A DNA stretch of 58,175 nt, taken from contig DASQOL010000186.1 in assembly GCA_035644475.1 (NCBI GenBank), positions 1 through 58,175 of the forward strand. The letters are read 5' to 3'. Below, piece by piece: positions 8,313 to 19,814 of the stretch. The notes under the pieces were generated by a model. It saw only the letters and a program-made list of their open reading frames with translations. It was not told the origin of the DNA and searched no databases. The stretch is from FEN-1219 sp035644475 (GTDB lineage Bacteria > Pseudomonadota > Gammaproteobacteria > Steroidobacterales > Rariloculaceae). Each line of letters opens with the position of its first letter. Position 1 is the first letter of the stretch. The translations under genes were made by a program, and so were the position numbers.

Positions 8313-9305
8313 ATGAAAGCTTATGTGGTCGTCAAAGGTAGCACCGGGGTCGACGGGCTCAAGCGTGTCGAGCGCGAGCGGCCGAGCCCGGGCTCGGGCG
8401 AGGTGCTCGTGCGGATGCGCGCGGCGTCGCTCAATTTCCGCGACCTCGCGATCGTCAACGGCAAATATTTCCGCGGCCCCCTGACGCAGGACACGATTCC
8501 GTTGTCCGACGGTGCGGGCGAGGTCGAGGCCGTGGGCGCCAACGTCAAGGCCTTCGCGCGCGGCGACCGTGTGGTCGCGACCTTCTCGCAAGGCCAGCCG
8601 CCGAATGCGCTAGGCTCGCCGCTCGACGGCACACTCACCGAGTATCAGGTGTTCGGCGAGGCGGGTCTCCTCGAGATCCCCGAGCACATGACGTTCGAGG
8701 AGGCGGCCACGTTGCCGTGCGCGGGCGTCACGGTGTGGAACGCGCTCATGCACGGGCCCAGGGTGCTGCGACCCGGCGAGACCGTCGCCACGCTGGGCAC
8801 GGGGGGCGTGTCCGTCTTCGCCCTGCAGCTCGGCAAGATGGCCGGTGCGCGCGTCATCATCACGTCGTCGAGCGACGAGAAGCTCGCGCGCGCCCGCTCG
8901 CTCGGCGCCGACGAAGTCATCAACTACAAGACCACGCCGGATTGGGAGAGGCGCGTGCTCGAGCTCACCGACGGGCAGGGGGCCGATCACGTGATCGACA
9001 CGGGCGGTGTCGGCACGTTGCCGCACTCGTACCAGGCGGTCGGACCGGGCGGCACGGTCAGCGTGATCGGCGTGATGACGCGGCCGGAGGGCGATTTGAG
9101 CCCGTATCCGCTCATGATGAAGGCCGCGATCGTGCGCGGCATCTTCGTCGGCGGGCGCGAGCACTTCGACGGACTGATGCGCGCCGCAGCCGTCAACAAG
9201 CTCAGGCCCGTCGTGGACAAGACCTACGACTTCGACGCGGCGCCAGAGGCGTACAAGGCCCTCAAGGCGGCGCAGCACTTCGGCAAGATCGTCATCAAGA
9301 TCTGA
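8313..9305 (+). CDS. Zinc-independent medium-chain alcohol dehydrogenase / quinone oxidoreductase-like
   Basis: A 330-residue MDR-superfamily oxidoreductase. The N-terminal catalytic domain contains ASLNFRDLAIVNGKYF and GDRVV; the Rossmann domain has GTGGVSVFALQLGKMAGARVI, an NAD(P)-binding variant. The structural and catalytic Zn ligands of classical ADH are not evident, and the NFRD motif is typical of a zinc-independent subgroup related to quinone oxidoreductases. The substrate cannot be told. The frame is open upstream to 7944, but family alignment begins at MKAYVV, hence the ATG at 8313. It is monocistronic and followed by the palindromic element at 9340. Confidence 0.9.
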   Translation: MKAYVVVKGSTGVDGLKRVERERPSPGSGEVLVRMRAASLNFRDLAIVNGKYFRGPLTQDTIPLSDGAGEVEAVGANVKAFARGDRVVATFSQGQPPNALGSPLDGTLTEYQVFGEAGLLEIPEHMTFEEAATLPCAGVTVWNALMHGPRVLRPGETVATLGTGGVSVFALQLGKMAGARVIITSSSDEKLARARSLGADEVINYKTTPDWERRVLELTDGQGADHVIDTGGVGTLPHSYQAVGPGGTVSVIGVMTRPEGDLSPYPLMMKAAIVRGIFVGGREHFDGLMRAAAVNKLRPVVDKTYDFDAAPEAYKALKAAQHFGKIVIKI

Positions 9306-9339
9306 CCGCGGCTCGGTCTGCTCGAGTTGGCGTCGAGGT

Positions 9340-9627
9340 GGCTGCGGCCGCACCTCGAACGCGACGTGTGACGCCTCCGCCGCGGCACGCGATTTCGCCG
9401 GCCTTCGGCCGGTTCCCTCACCACGGCGCGTTCGCCGGGGTCCAGAACGCGGTCGTTCCTCCGTTCCGCCAGTAGAGACGGCGTGCCGCCGCGTTCTGGA
9501 TGCTCGCCTGCGGCTCGCCCCCGGGCGCTGCGCGCCCGGGCTCCGCGGCTCTCGGCGCTGTGGCTCGGCTCGTCGCTACTGCCGCGGCGGAGGCGTCACA
9601 CGTCGCGATCGAGGCGCGACCGCAGCC
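9340..9627. repeat. Palindromic intergenic element with 48-bp inverted arms
   Basis: Bases 9340-9387 and 9580-9627 are inverted copies matching at 45 of 48 positions (3 mismatches). They enclose about 190 bp that contain repeat copy 2 (9411-9585) and a small perfect palindrome, 9398-9412 (ccggcc/ggccgg). The whole 288-bp unit could fold as one long hairpin with internal structure. It has no coding capacity and lies between the dehydrogenase gene and the nrdAB promoter. It may be a miniature mobile element, a structured RNA gene or a large intergenic hairpin. Confidence 0.85.
9411..9585. repeat. Dispersed structured repeat, copy 2
   Basis: Same 175-bp sequence as 1-175. The hairpin arms are 9441-9452 (tccagaacgcgg) and 9489-9500 (ccgcgttctgga). 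Relative to copy 1, one arm changes t to c and the partner changes a to g, keeping the pair. The loop between the arms is the most divergent part. It sits inside the 48-bp inverted arms of the 9340-9627 element. Confidence 0.85.
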
Positions 9628-9675
9628 GCCGCGCGCATCGTAGAAGAGGGCGGCGCGGTCTCCGCTCCGCGGCGG

Positions 9676-9705
9676 TTGACTGGTTGCGACGTGGTTCTAT
9701 ATATT
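9676..9705 (+). promoter_or_regulatory. Sigma70-type promoter of nrdAB
   Basis: TTGACT at 9676-9681 is followed by TATATA at 9698-9703 (16-bp spacer) or TATATT at 9700-9705 (18-bp spacer). A start site 6-10 bp downstream falls at about 9710-9713, exactly where the riboswitch P1 stem begins (9713). This agreement with the aptamer boundary strengthens the call. Confidence 0.7.
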
Positions 9706-9741
9706 GGGGGTGGTCTTCGTTGGCACCACTATTAGTAGTGG
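9694..9741 (+). promoter_or_regulatory. Probable NrdR-box pair
   Basis: The core ctatatattg at 9697-9706 matches the NrdR consensus core CWATATATWG at all ten positions and overlaps the -10 box. A second, weaker palindromic core (ctattagtag, 9729-9738; 7 of 10) lies 32 bp away centre to centre, close to the known three-helical-turn spacing of NrdR boxes. NrdR is the ATP/dATP-sensing repressor of ribonucleotide reductase genes. The second box coincides with a riboswitch stem (gcaccact/agtggtgc), so its sequence could be constrained by RNA folding instead. Confidence 0.55.
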
Positions 9742-9829
9742 TGCGGAGAGGGGAACCCGGTGAAAGTCCGGGACTGTCGCGCAACGGTGACGCGGGTTAG
9801 CCCGCGAAGTCCGACCGCCTCTCGAAGAC
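9713..9829 (+). promoter_or_regulatory. Cobalamin riboswitch upstream of nrdAB
   Basis: The leader carries the conserved cobalamin-aptamer sequences ggaacccggtgaaagtcc, gcgcaacggtga and agtccgaccgcc in order. The closing P1 stem pairs gtcttcg (9713-9719) with cgaagac (9823-9829), and a further perfect 8-bp hairpin lies at 9723-9743. Cobalamin binding normally switches downstream genes off. In front of a class I reductase this fits the known logic of shutting down the B12-independent enzyme when B12 allows a class II enzyme to work; that would require nrdJ elsewhere in the genome. Confidence 0.9.
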
Positions 9830-9865
9830 GAACGCAGGAATCTTCGCGTCAAAGGTTTCTGGCAA

Positions 9866-9895
9866 CGGCGGTCCCTCCGTTCTTCGGGGCCGCCG
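9866..9895 (+). other. Riboswitch expression-platform hairpin (candidate)
   Basis: A 10-bp stem (9866-9875 with 9886-9895, one G-U pair) and a 10-nt loop lie between the aptamer and nrdA. No U-tract follows, so it is not a standard intrinsic terminator. Bases 9874-9878 (cctcc), at its loop edge, are complementary to the nrdA Shine-Dalgarno (ggagg, 9941-9945). Translational control by sequestering the ribosome site is therefore plausible. Confidence 0.4.
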
Positions 9896-9951
9896 CGGCT
9901 CAGCTTCCTTCGCGCCTCGATTCCTCGAGCGCAACCACCGGGAGGAGCCGT

Positions 9952-12800
<2,849 letters not shown>

Positions 12801-12804
<4 letters not shown>

Positions 12805-13925
12805 GCTCGCTGCAATTCGACTCGGCGGCGGCCGCCCCGATCACCCCAGCCGCCCCGGCCGCTTCACCCCCGCCGCAGGCCGCGCACGCGCCGCTCGAGC
12901 CTGGCGCGCGCCGGGTGCAAGTCGACGACAAACGCATCATCAATTGCCGCGCCGACCTGAACCAGCTCGTGCCGTTCAAGTACGCATGGGCGTGGGACAA
13001 GTACCTGCAGGGCAGTGCGAACCATTGGATGCCCCAGGAAATCCCGATGGCGCGCGACGTCGCGATGTGGAAGACCCCGGGCGCGCTCAGCGACGACGAG
13101 CGCACCGTCGTGAAGCGCAGCTTGGGCTTCTTCTCGACGGCCGACTCGCTCGTCGCGAACAACCTCGTGCTTGCGGTCTATCGGCACATCACCAATCCCG
13201 AGTGCCGCCAGTACCTGTTGCGCCAGGCGTTCGAGGAGGCGCTGCACACCCACGCGTATCAATACGTGATCGAGTCGCTCGGTCTCGACGAGGCCGAAGT
13301 GTTCAACATGTACCGCGAGGTGCCGTCGGTCGCGCGCAAGGCCGAGTGGGCGTTGCCGTACACCGACAGTCTCAGCGATCCCACGTTCAAGACCGGCACG
13401 CCCGCCGCCGACCGGCGGCTGCTGCGCGACTTGATCGCGTTCTACCTCGTCGTGGAGGGCATCTTCTTCTACGCCGGTTTCGCCCAGGTGCTGTCGATGG
13501 GACGACGCAACAAGATGACGGGCACCGCCGAGCAGTTCCAGTACATCCTCCGCGACGAGTCGATGCACCTGAACTTCGGCGTCGATGTCATCAACCAGAT
13601 CAAGCTCGAGAACCCGGAGCTTTGGACGGCGGAGCTCAAGGAGGAGATCCGCCGGCTCGTGCTCGAGGGCGTGCAGATCGAGATCGACTATGCGCGCGAC
13701 ACGCTGCCGCGCGGCATCCTCGGCTTGAACGCCGCGACCATGGAGACGTATCTACAGTTCGTCGCGAACCGGCGGCTCCAACAGATCGGGCTGCCGGCCG
13801 CGTTCGCGGTGTCGGCGAATCCGCTGCCCTGGATGAGCGAGATCATCGACCTGAAGAAGGAGAAGAACTTCTTCGAGACGCGCGTGACGGAGTATCGGAC
13901 CGGCGGCGCGCTGTCCTGGAGCTGA
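12801..13925 (+). CDS. nrdB: Class I ribonucleotide reductase, beta (radical) subunit
   Basis: A 374-residue ferritin-like subunit holding the diiron-tyrosyl radical cofactor. The equivalents of E. coli ligands are present: Asp in STADSLV, Glu/His in FEEALHTHAY, Glu in VVEGIFF and Glu/His in RDESMHLNF. The radical Tyr is Y153, so a class Ia-like tyrosyl radical is expected. The C-terminal tail (ETRVTEYRTGG) is the peptide that docks into NrdA. The first 40 or so residues are an Ala/Pro-rich extension. The GTG start overlaps the nrdA stop (GTGA), so the two are translationally coupled. The long open frame extending upstream is a shadow of nrdA. Confidence 0.95.
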
Positions 13926-14164
13926 CGGTTTTCGCGAGGCGAGGCCTGGCCGGGACGGTAACGCTCACTCCCCCTTCAGTCAGGTTGTCGGCGTGCCGTT
14001 CGGTGGTCCCTCCTTCCGTCGAGCGCGATGACGGGTGCGCGGCGCGGCCGCCGCCACTCCGTCCGGCGTCATGAGTCGAGCCGCGGCCAACTTAACGGTT
14101 AACACATGAAGGTTAGCGGCGGGCGGGCCGCGCGTCCCGCGCCTGTAGCGGACATACTTGCCGT

Positions 14165-14743
14165 GTGGAGCTGAACGCGGTTGGGATGTTGTGCGCGCTT
14201 GGCGCGGCGGGCTTCGCCGCGCTGCGCGCGGCCGACCGCGCAGGGCTGACGGCGCTCGTGCTCGGCTTCGGTGCGGCGCTGCTTGCCGTGGCGCCCGCGC
14301 GCTTTCCCGAGCCCGCGTCGATCGGCGCGGCCGCCGCGCTGCTCGCCGCGGCTGCTCTGTTCCGGCCGCGCTGGTCTCTCGTGCCGGCGCTCGCCGCGGG
14401 TGTGTTCGCCGGCCTATGGGTTTCCGTGCTGCGGGCGCAGGGCTTACCATTGATGCCCGCGCTATTGCTCGCCGCGGCGCTGCCCGCCGCCGGTCTCACG
14501 CTCACGACTCGGCGACCTAAGTTCGCTCCTCCCGTGTTGCGCGAAGAGGCGCTGCTGCTCGTCGGCGGTCTCGGGCTCGTCGTGGCGCTGGGCGCCCAGC
14601 TCGCGGCCGGCTGGCGCTCCGCGGGCGCGCTCGCGGCGCAGCCGTTGAGCGCGCAGCGGAGCGCGGGCGAGGGCTGGTTGGCGGCGCTCGTGCTCGCCTG
14701 TGTGGTGCTCGGGGGGTTGTACTCGCTGTGGAAGCGTCGATGA
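14165..14743 (+). CDS. Small polytopic membrane protein, HmuT-like position
   Basis: A 192-residue hydrophobic protein with roughly six or seven predicted membrane segments rich in Ala, Leu and Gly and a basic C terminus (SLWKRR). On sequence alone I do not recognise it. Its place, directly before an ExbB/MotA-like protein, a DUF2149 protein and a CobN-family chelatase, matches HmuT in the hmuSTUV clusters of Bacteroidetes. The start is GTG at 14165 with a weak ribosome site; the 239 bp upstream (13926-14164) show no clear terminator or promoter. The next gene starts in its stop codon (ATGA). Confidence 0.7.
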   Translation: MELNAVGMLCALGAAGFAALRAADRAGLTALVLGFGAALLAVAPARFPEPASIGAAAALLAAAALFRPRWSLVPALAAGVFAGLWVSVLRAQGLPLMPALLLAAALPAAGLTLTTRRPKFAPPVLREEALLLVGGLGLVVALGAQLAAGWRSAGALAAQPLSAQRSAGEGWLAALVLACVVLGGLYSLWKRR

Positions 14744-15363
14744 GCGTGCTCGGGATCTTGGAAAACGGCCTGTTCGCGCTCGGTCAGGTCTTGCGCTTTC
14801 CCGTGATGACGCTGCTCTGGGTCTGTGTGGCCGCCGTCTTGTTCATGGCGGGGCAGGCGCTCTTCGATTTCCTCGCTCGCCGCCGCGAGCGGCTCGGGTT
14901 CGACATCGAGAGGTGGCTCGAGCACGGAGCCGTGCTCGGCACCGACGCCGCGCGCCGCGGCGGGTTGCCCCGGTCGCTCGAGCGGCTCCTCGCCGACATC
15001 GAGCAGAGCCGCGCCGAGGGCCGGCTCAAGGCCGGCGGCCTCGAGCATCTCGTGCTCGCGAGCGAGGAGCGCGTGCGCGCCACGTTGACGGGCTCGCGGC
15101 TGCTCGTGAAGGTGGCTCCGAGCCTCGGGCTCCTCGGCACGCTGATCCCGATGGGCACGGCGCTGGCCGCGCTCGCCACCGGCAACCTCGACGCGATGGC
15201 GGGCCAGATGGTCGTCGCGTTCACGACCACGATCGTGGGCCTCGCATGCGGCACCGCGGCCTATGTGATCCTCACGGTGCGCCAGCATTGGGTCACCGAG
15301 ACGGTGCGCGAGCAGCGTTTCGTCGCGGAGCGCGTCGCGGCCGAGCTCGGGGCGGAGCTCTAG
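14740..15363 (+). CDS. MotA/TolQ/ExbB-family proton-channel protein (HmuU-like)
   Basis: A 207-residue inner-membrane protein. One membrane segment lies near residues 19-42. A cytoplasmic region follows (about 43-115), and then two segments containing LVKVAPSLGLLGTLIPMGTAL and VVAFTTTIVGLACGTAAYVI, the conserved proton-channel core of the ExbB/TolQ/MotA family. It should couple proton flow to work on a periplasmic partner, here presumably the exported CobN-like protein through the DUF2149 protein. The start at 14740 overlaps the previous stop (ATGA); 1 bp separates it from the next gene. Confidence 0.9.
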   Translation: MSVLGILENGLFALGQVLRFPVMTLLWVCVAAVLFMAGQALFDFLARRRERLGFDIERWLEHGAVLGTDAARRGGLPRSLERLLADIEQSRAEGRLKAGGLEHLVLASEERVRATLTGSRLLVKVAPSLGLLGTLIPMGTALAALATGNLDAMAGQMVVAFTTTIVGLACGTAAYVILTVRQHWVTETVREQRFVAERVAAELGAEL

Positions 15364-15364
15364 G

Positions 15365-15730
15365 ATGGCGCGGTTCCTGAGAGTCCCACACCCCGACGAG
15401 CCCGACGAGGATCCGCTCGCGGGTATCGCGAACCTGTTCGACGTGTCGGTGGTGTTCATCGTCGGGCTCATGATCAGCCTGTTCTCGGTGTATCGGATGC
15501 GCGACCTCGTCGACCCGAACAGCGAGGTTACGATGGTGAAGACCAACGCGCAGGGCGAGAGCGAGGTGATCGTCAAGAAGGGCACCAAGATCGATGCGTA
15601 TCGCGTGACGAGTCAGCAGGCTGCCGGCGACGGGCAGCGGCTCGGCACGGCGTATCGGCTCGCGAACGGCCAGATCATCTACGTGCCCGACACGCCAGGC
15701 GCGCCGCCCGCGCCGCCGGCTCCGCAGTGA
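15365..15730 (+). CDS. DUF2149 protein (HmuV-like)
   Basis: A 121-residue protein with a single membrane segment near residues 27-45 (VSVVFIVGLMISLFSVY), preceded by the characteristic DPLAGIANLFDVS motif of DUF2149. A short periplasmic domain and a Pro/Ala-rich tail follow. The topology resembles ExbD/TolR-type partners of ExbB-like channels. It lies 1 bp after the ExbB-like gene and 4 bp before the CobN-like gene, as HmuV does in hmu clusters. Confidence 0.88.
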   Translation: MARFLRVPHPDEPDEDPLAGIANLFDVSVVFIVGLMISLFSVYRMRDLVDPNSEVTMVKTNAQGESEVIVKKGTKIDAYRVTSQQAAGDGQRLGTAYRLANGQIIYVPDTPGAPPAPPAPQ

Positions 15731-15734
15731 ATCG

Positions 15735-18700
15735 ATGACTCGGCTCGCGACCGTTGCCGCTTGGGTCTTGCTGTTCGCGCTGCAAGCCGCCGCGCAGGCA
15801 CCCGTGCCGGCGCAACCGCAGCCGCCACAGGCGCCGGTTCGCGTGCTCTACGTGTTCTCCGACGGGCAGATGCCGGTCACGCTCGACGCCTACAAGAAGC
15901 TGCTCGACCAGCACCCGGAGCTCCGCAACCGCGTCGAGCTGAAGTTTCTGACGGAGTCCGTGTTCGACGACGTGGACCCGAAGGCCGCGGCGAGCGCCGA
16001 TGTCGTGGTGCTCGACGTCATGAACCAGCAGATGGTCGACCGCTTCAACGCGACCAACAAGACGGACTTGATCAAGGACGTAGGTGCGCACGGCAAGGTT
16101 ATCGGCGTCGGCGAAGGTCTGCTGCCGAAGGAAGAATACCTGCGCAAGGGCGTCGTCTGGGACGAGCGGGCTCGCGAGCTGTTCGCCAACTCGGGGCCAG
16201 GCAACCAGCTCGGCTTGCTCAAGTACGCGCTCGGCGCGGCCGGAGTGAAGGGGCTCGATGTGCCGGACCCCGAGCCCGCGCTCGAGCTCGGGTACTACTA
16301 TCCAACAGCTGGCGGCGCCGGAACAGCTGGCGGCGCCGGAACCGCCGGCATCGCCGGCGAGCCCGAGGGTGGGCGACTGTTCGCCGACTGGGCGTCGTTC
16401 GACGCGTGGCGCGTGGCGCACGGCAAGCTGAAGCCCGGCGCGCCGCGCGTTGCGGTCGGGTTCTACAAGTCGAGCTACTACACGAGCGATACCGCGACGC
16501 TCGACGCGGTGATCGCCGAGGTCGAGAGGCAGGGCGCCGAGGCGATCCCCGTGTTCGGCTATCCGGGGGGCGTGACCTTCGAGCGGCTGCTGCTCGACGA
16601 GCACGGCAAATCGCGCGCCGACGTGGGCCTCGCGTTCCTGTTCCGCTTCGTCGGGCCCGAGGCCGCGGAGTCGCTCGCGAAGCTCGACGTCCCGGTGATC
16701 AACCTCGTGTCGCTCTACGGCCGCAGCGAGAAGGACTGGCGCGAGTCCACGACCGGGCTCTCGATGTTCGAGGGCACGTTCCAGGTCGCCGTGCCGGAGC
16801 TCGGCGGCCTCGTGGCGCCGACGGTCGTGGGCAGCCACGAGAAGACGCTCGACCTCGAGACGGGCCTCACGGTCGTGAGCAATCGGCCGATCGCCTCGCG
16901 CGTGACGGCGGCCGTGCAGCGGGGCTTGCGCTACGCGGCGCTCGCGTCGAAGCCGAACGCCGCGAAGCACCTCGCGCTCATGTACTACAACTATCCGCCG
17001 GGCAAGGCGAACATCGGCGCGAGCTATCTGAACGTGGCCGAGTCGCTCGCGAACATCCTGAATCGCCTGCGCGCGGACGGTTACGACATGGGCCGCGCCG
17101 AGAGCTTCACGGCCGACGCCGTGCTCGCCGACATCACCGCGAAGGCGCACAACGTGGGCAGCTACGCGCCGGGCGAGCTCGACGCGATGCTCGCCGCCGG
17201 CAACGCCGTGCGCGTGCCGCTCGCCGAATACTCGCGCTGGCTCGGCGAGCTGGCGCCGAAGCTGCGCGACAAGATCGTCGCCGACTGGGGCGATCCGAAG
17301 GACGCGAAGCTCATGGCCACGGCCGACGGCGGCCAGAGCCTCGTCGTGCCGATCGTGCGCTACGGCAACGCGGTGCTGCTGCCGCAGCCGGCGCGCGCCT
17401 GGGGCGACGACGCCGACAAGCTCTACCACGCGAAGGATCTCGCGCCGCATCATCAGTACCTCGCGACCTACGCGTGGCTGCGCAAGGACTTCGGCGCCGA
17501 CGCCGTGGTCCACGTGGGCACGCACGGCACGCTCGAGTGGCTCGACGGGAAAGACGTCGGCCAGGACGAGAGCGACGCCTCCGACGCGCTGCTCGCCGAT
17601 CTGCCCGACATCTATATCTACAACGTCGACGTGGTCGGCGAGGGCCTCGTCGCGCGCCGCCGCGGCCTCGCGACGCTGGTCGACCACATGGTGCCGCCGT
17701 TCACGCCGGGCGGGCTGTACCCCGAGCTCGCCGAGCTCGGCGAGCGGATCAACGACTTCGACCAGAATCTGCACAAGAACCCGGAGCTCGCGGCGAAGTT
17801 CGCCGACGCGATCCGCGACAAGGTCATCGCGCTTGGGCTAGCCAAGGACCTGAGCCTCGACCTCGCGAAGCCCGGCAGCCTCACGGACCCGATCGTCCAC
17901 CAGATCCAGGATTACATCGTCGGGCTCAAAGGCACGCAGATCCCCTACGGCCTGCACGCGTTCGGCCGCGTTCCCGAGAAGGCGGCGCGCGACACGACGG
18001 TCGAGGCGATCGTGAGCGCCGACCGGAGTCTCTTGCCGAAGGATGCGAAGGTGCTCGCGGCGGACATGGACGCGCGCATCGTCGAGTCGGGGCCGCGCGA
18101 GCTCGACAATCTGTCGCGCGCGCTGCGCGGCGGGTTCGTGCCCACGGGTGGCGGCGGCGAGCCGATCCGCAATCCCGACGCGTATCCGACGGGCAAGAAC
18201 TTTTTTGGGCTAGACCCCGACAAGGTGCCGAAGAAGGCGTCGTGGGAGCTCGGCGTGAAGCTCGCCGACGAGATGCTCGAGCAGCATCTGAAAGAGCACG
18301 GCAAGTATCCGCAGAAGGTGTCGTTCGTGATCTGGGGCGACGAGACGATGCGCCACGAAGGCGTGCTCGAGTCGCAGATCTTCTGGCTGCTCGGCACGCG
18401 GCCCGTGTGGAACGATCGCGACAAAGTGGTCGACGTGGAGGTGATCCCGAGCGCGCAGCTCGGTCGACCGCGCGTCGACATCGTGATCGCGAGCGCGGCC
18501 GAGGGCATGTTCAACAACGTCACGCTGCTCATGGACAAGGCCGTGCAACAGGTCAAGCAGCTCGAGGAAGCCGAGAACTTCGTGCGCGACCACTATCTTA
18601 CGACGCGCAAAGCCTTGATCGATCTAGGCTATTCCGCTGACGAAGCCGACAAGCGCGCCGGCGTCCGGATCTTCGACGAGCCGCCCGGTACGTACAACCT

Positions 18701-19814
18701 GAACACCTCGAACATCGCGGCCGCGAGCGGCACGTGGGACTCCGACCGCGGCATGGGCGACGACTACCTGCGCAAGATGGGTCACGGCTTCGGCAACGGT
18801 TTCTGGGGCGAGCCGATGGAAGACGTGTTCCGCATGGCGCTCCAGGGCACCGAGAAAATCGTCCACTCGAGCTCCACGAGCCTCTACGGCGCGCTCGATA
18901 ACGACGACTTCTTCATGTACATGGGCGGGCTCGCGAGCGCAGTGCGCAATCTCGACGGCAAGTCGCCCGAGCTCGTGGTCACGAACACGCGCGACCCGGC
19001 CAATCCGAAGATGTCCACGATCGACGAGCTCATCGGCAGCGAGCTCCGCTCGCGCTACGTGAACCCCACCTGGATCGAAGGCATGAAGAAGGAAGGCTAC
19101 GCCGGTGCCGGCGCCATGCGCGAGTTCGTCGAGTACCTCTGGGGCTGGGACGCGACCGTCGACGAGACCGTGGACGACGCGATGTGGCAGGAAACGTTCG
19201 ACGTCTACGTCAAGGACAAGCACAATCTGGACCTGAAGCGCTTCTTCGACGAGAAGTCGCCGTTCGCGTACCAGGACATGACCGCGCGGATGATCGAGAC
19301 GGTGCGCAAGGAGCACTGGCATCCCGATGCCGGCACGTTGAAGAGGTTGTTGACGGAGTACATCGACAACGTCAAGGAGCACGGCGTCGGCTGCTCCGAC
19401 AACAGCTGCGGCAACCCGCGGCTGCTCGAGTACGTGGTGAAGCAAGCACTCGAGAACGGCGTGCCGGCGCCCGACGTGCAGCAATTCGCGGGCGCGATGG
19501 AGAAGGCGCTCGGCGCGCCGATCGCGGGCCTTGCCGAAGCGGCGCGGCAGTTCGCGGCCGCGAACGACGCGCGGATCGCCGCGCGGCAGGCGCCGGGTCC
19601 CTCGGCGCAAGCGCCCGGCGCGCAAAACGTCGACGAAGCGGAGCTCAAGGGCTACCTGATGCAGAACGTGAACGAGCCGCAGCCGAACGAGGCCGAAGCG
19701 GTGGACATCCCGCCCGACGACGGCGAAGACGGCTGGGGTGCGCTCTGGGCCGCGCTCGGCGTGCTCGCGGTGCTGCTCGCCTGGCGCTGGCGGCACGGTA
19801 AGATCCGCACATGA
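15735..19814 (+). CDS. Exported, membrane-anchored CobN/HmuS-family metal chelatase
   Basis: A 1359-residue CobN/magnesium-chelatase-H family protein. Family motifs include HVGTHGTLEWLDGKDVG, VDHMVPPFTPGGLYPEL, YPTGKNFFGLDPDKVP and LGRPRVDIV. Unlike cytoplasmic CobN of cobalamin synthesis, it has an N-terminal signal peptide (cleavage near AAAQA, residue 20) and a C-terminal membrane anchor (about 1330-1350, WAALGVLAVLLAWRW) with a short basic tail. No CobS/CobT ATPase partners are present; ExbB-like and DUF2149 proteins precede it. This is the architecture of HmuS, linked to porphyrin metal removal. It could act on haem, cobalamin or another tetrapyrrole. A Gly/Ala/Thr repeat lies near residues 190-208. 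Confidence 0.88.
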   Translation: MTRLATVAAWVLLFALQAAAQAPVPAQPQPPQAPVRVLYVFSDGQMPVTLDAYKKLLDQHPELRNRVELKFLTESVFDDVDPKAAASADVVVLDVMNQQMVDRFNATNKTDLIKDVGAHGKVIGVGEGLLPKEEYLRKGVVWDERARELFANSGPGNQLGLLKYALGAAGVKGLDVPDPEPALELGYYYPTAGGAGTAGGAGTAGIAGEPEGGRLFADWASFDAWRVAHGKLKPGAPRVAVGFYKSSYYTSDTATLDAVIAEVERQGAEAIPVFGYPGGVTFERLLLDEHGKSRADVGLAFLFRFVGPEAAESLAKLDVPVINLVSLYGRSEKDWRESTTGLSMFEGTFQVAVPELGGLVAPTVVGSHEKTLDLETGLTVVSNRPIASRVTAAVQRGLRYAALASKPNAAKHLALMYYNYPPGKANIGASYLNVAESLANILNRLRADGYDMGRAESFTADAVLADITAKAHNVGSYAPGELDAMLAAGNAVRVPLAEYSRWLGELAPKLRDKIVADWGDPKDAKLMATADGGQSLVVPIVRYGNAVLLPQPARAWGDDADKLYHAKDLAPHHQYLATYAWLRKDFGADAVVHVGTHGTLEWLDGKDVGQDESDASDALLADLPDIYIYNVDVVGEGLVARRRGLATLVDHMVPPFTPGGLYPELAELGERINDFDQNLHKNPELAAKFADAIRDKVIALGLAKDLSLDLAKPGSLTDPIVHQIQDYIVGLKGTQIPYGLHAFGRVPEKAARDTTVEAIVSADRSLLPKDAKVLAADMDARIVESGPRELDNLSRALRGGFVPTGGGGEPIRNPDAYPTGKNFFGLDPDKVPKKASWELGVKLADEMLEQHLKEHGKYPQKVSFVIWGDETMRHEGVLESQIFWLLGTRPVWNDRDKVVDVEVIPSAQLGRPRVDIVIASAAEGMFNNVTLLMDKAVQQVKQLEEAENFVRDHYLTTRKALIDLGYSADEADKRAGVRIFDEPPGTYNLNTSNIAAASGTWDSDRGMGDDYLRKMGHGFGNGFWGEPMEDVFRMALQGTEKIVHSSSTSLYGALDNDDFFMYMGGLASAVRNLDGKSPELVVTNTRDPANPKMSTIDELIGSELRSRYVNPTWIEGMKKEGYAGAGAMREFVEYLWGWDATVDETVDDAMWQETFDVYVKDKHNLDLKRFFDEKSPFAYQDMTARMIETVRKEHWHPDAGTLKRLLTEYIDNVKEHGVGCSDNSCGNPRLLEYVVKQALENGVPAPDVQQFAGAMEKALGAPIAGLAEAARQFAAANDARIAARQAPGPSAQAPGAQNVDEAELKGYLMQNVNEPQPNEAEAVDIPPDDGEDGWGALWAALGVLAVLLAWRWRHGKIRT
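16304..16357 (+). repeat. 18-bp tandem repeat inside the CobN-like gene
   Basis: The unit aacagctggcggcgccgg occurs twice in perfect tandem (16304-16321, 16322-16339), followed by a third diverged unit to 16357. It encodes a TAGGAG-type linker. The frame is kept by any change in copy number, so length variation would alter a flexible segment and not the reading frame. Confidence 0.8.

Noticed and set aside
9866..9895. Intrinsic terminator as the riboswitch expression platform
   Set aside because: The stem is strong but no U-tract follows; kept only as a candidate structural element.
13926..14164. Second cobalamin riboswitch before the CobN-like cluster
   Set aside because: None of the conserved aptamer blocks is present on either strand in this gap.
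15675..17774. 699-aa minus-strand frame opposite the CobN-like gene
   Set aside because: Shadow frame of a GC-rich gene; no recognisable domain.
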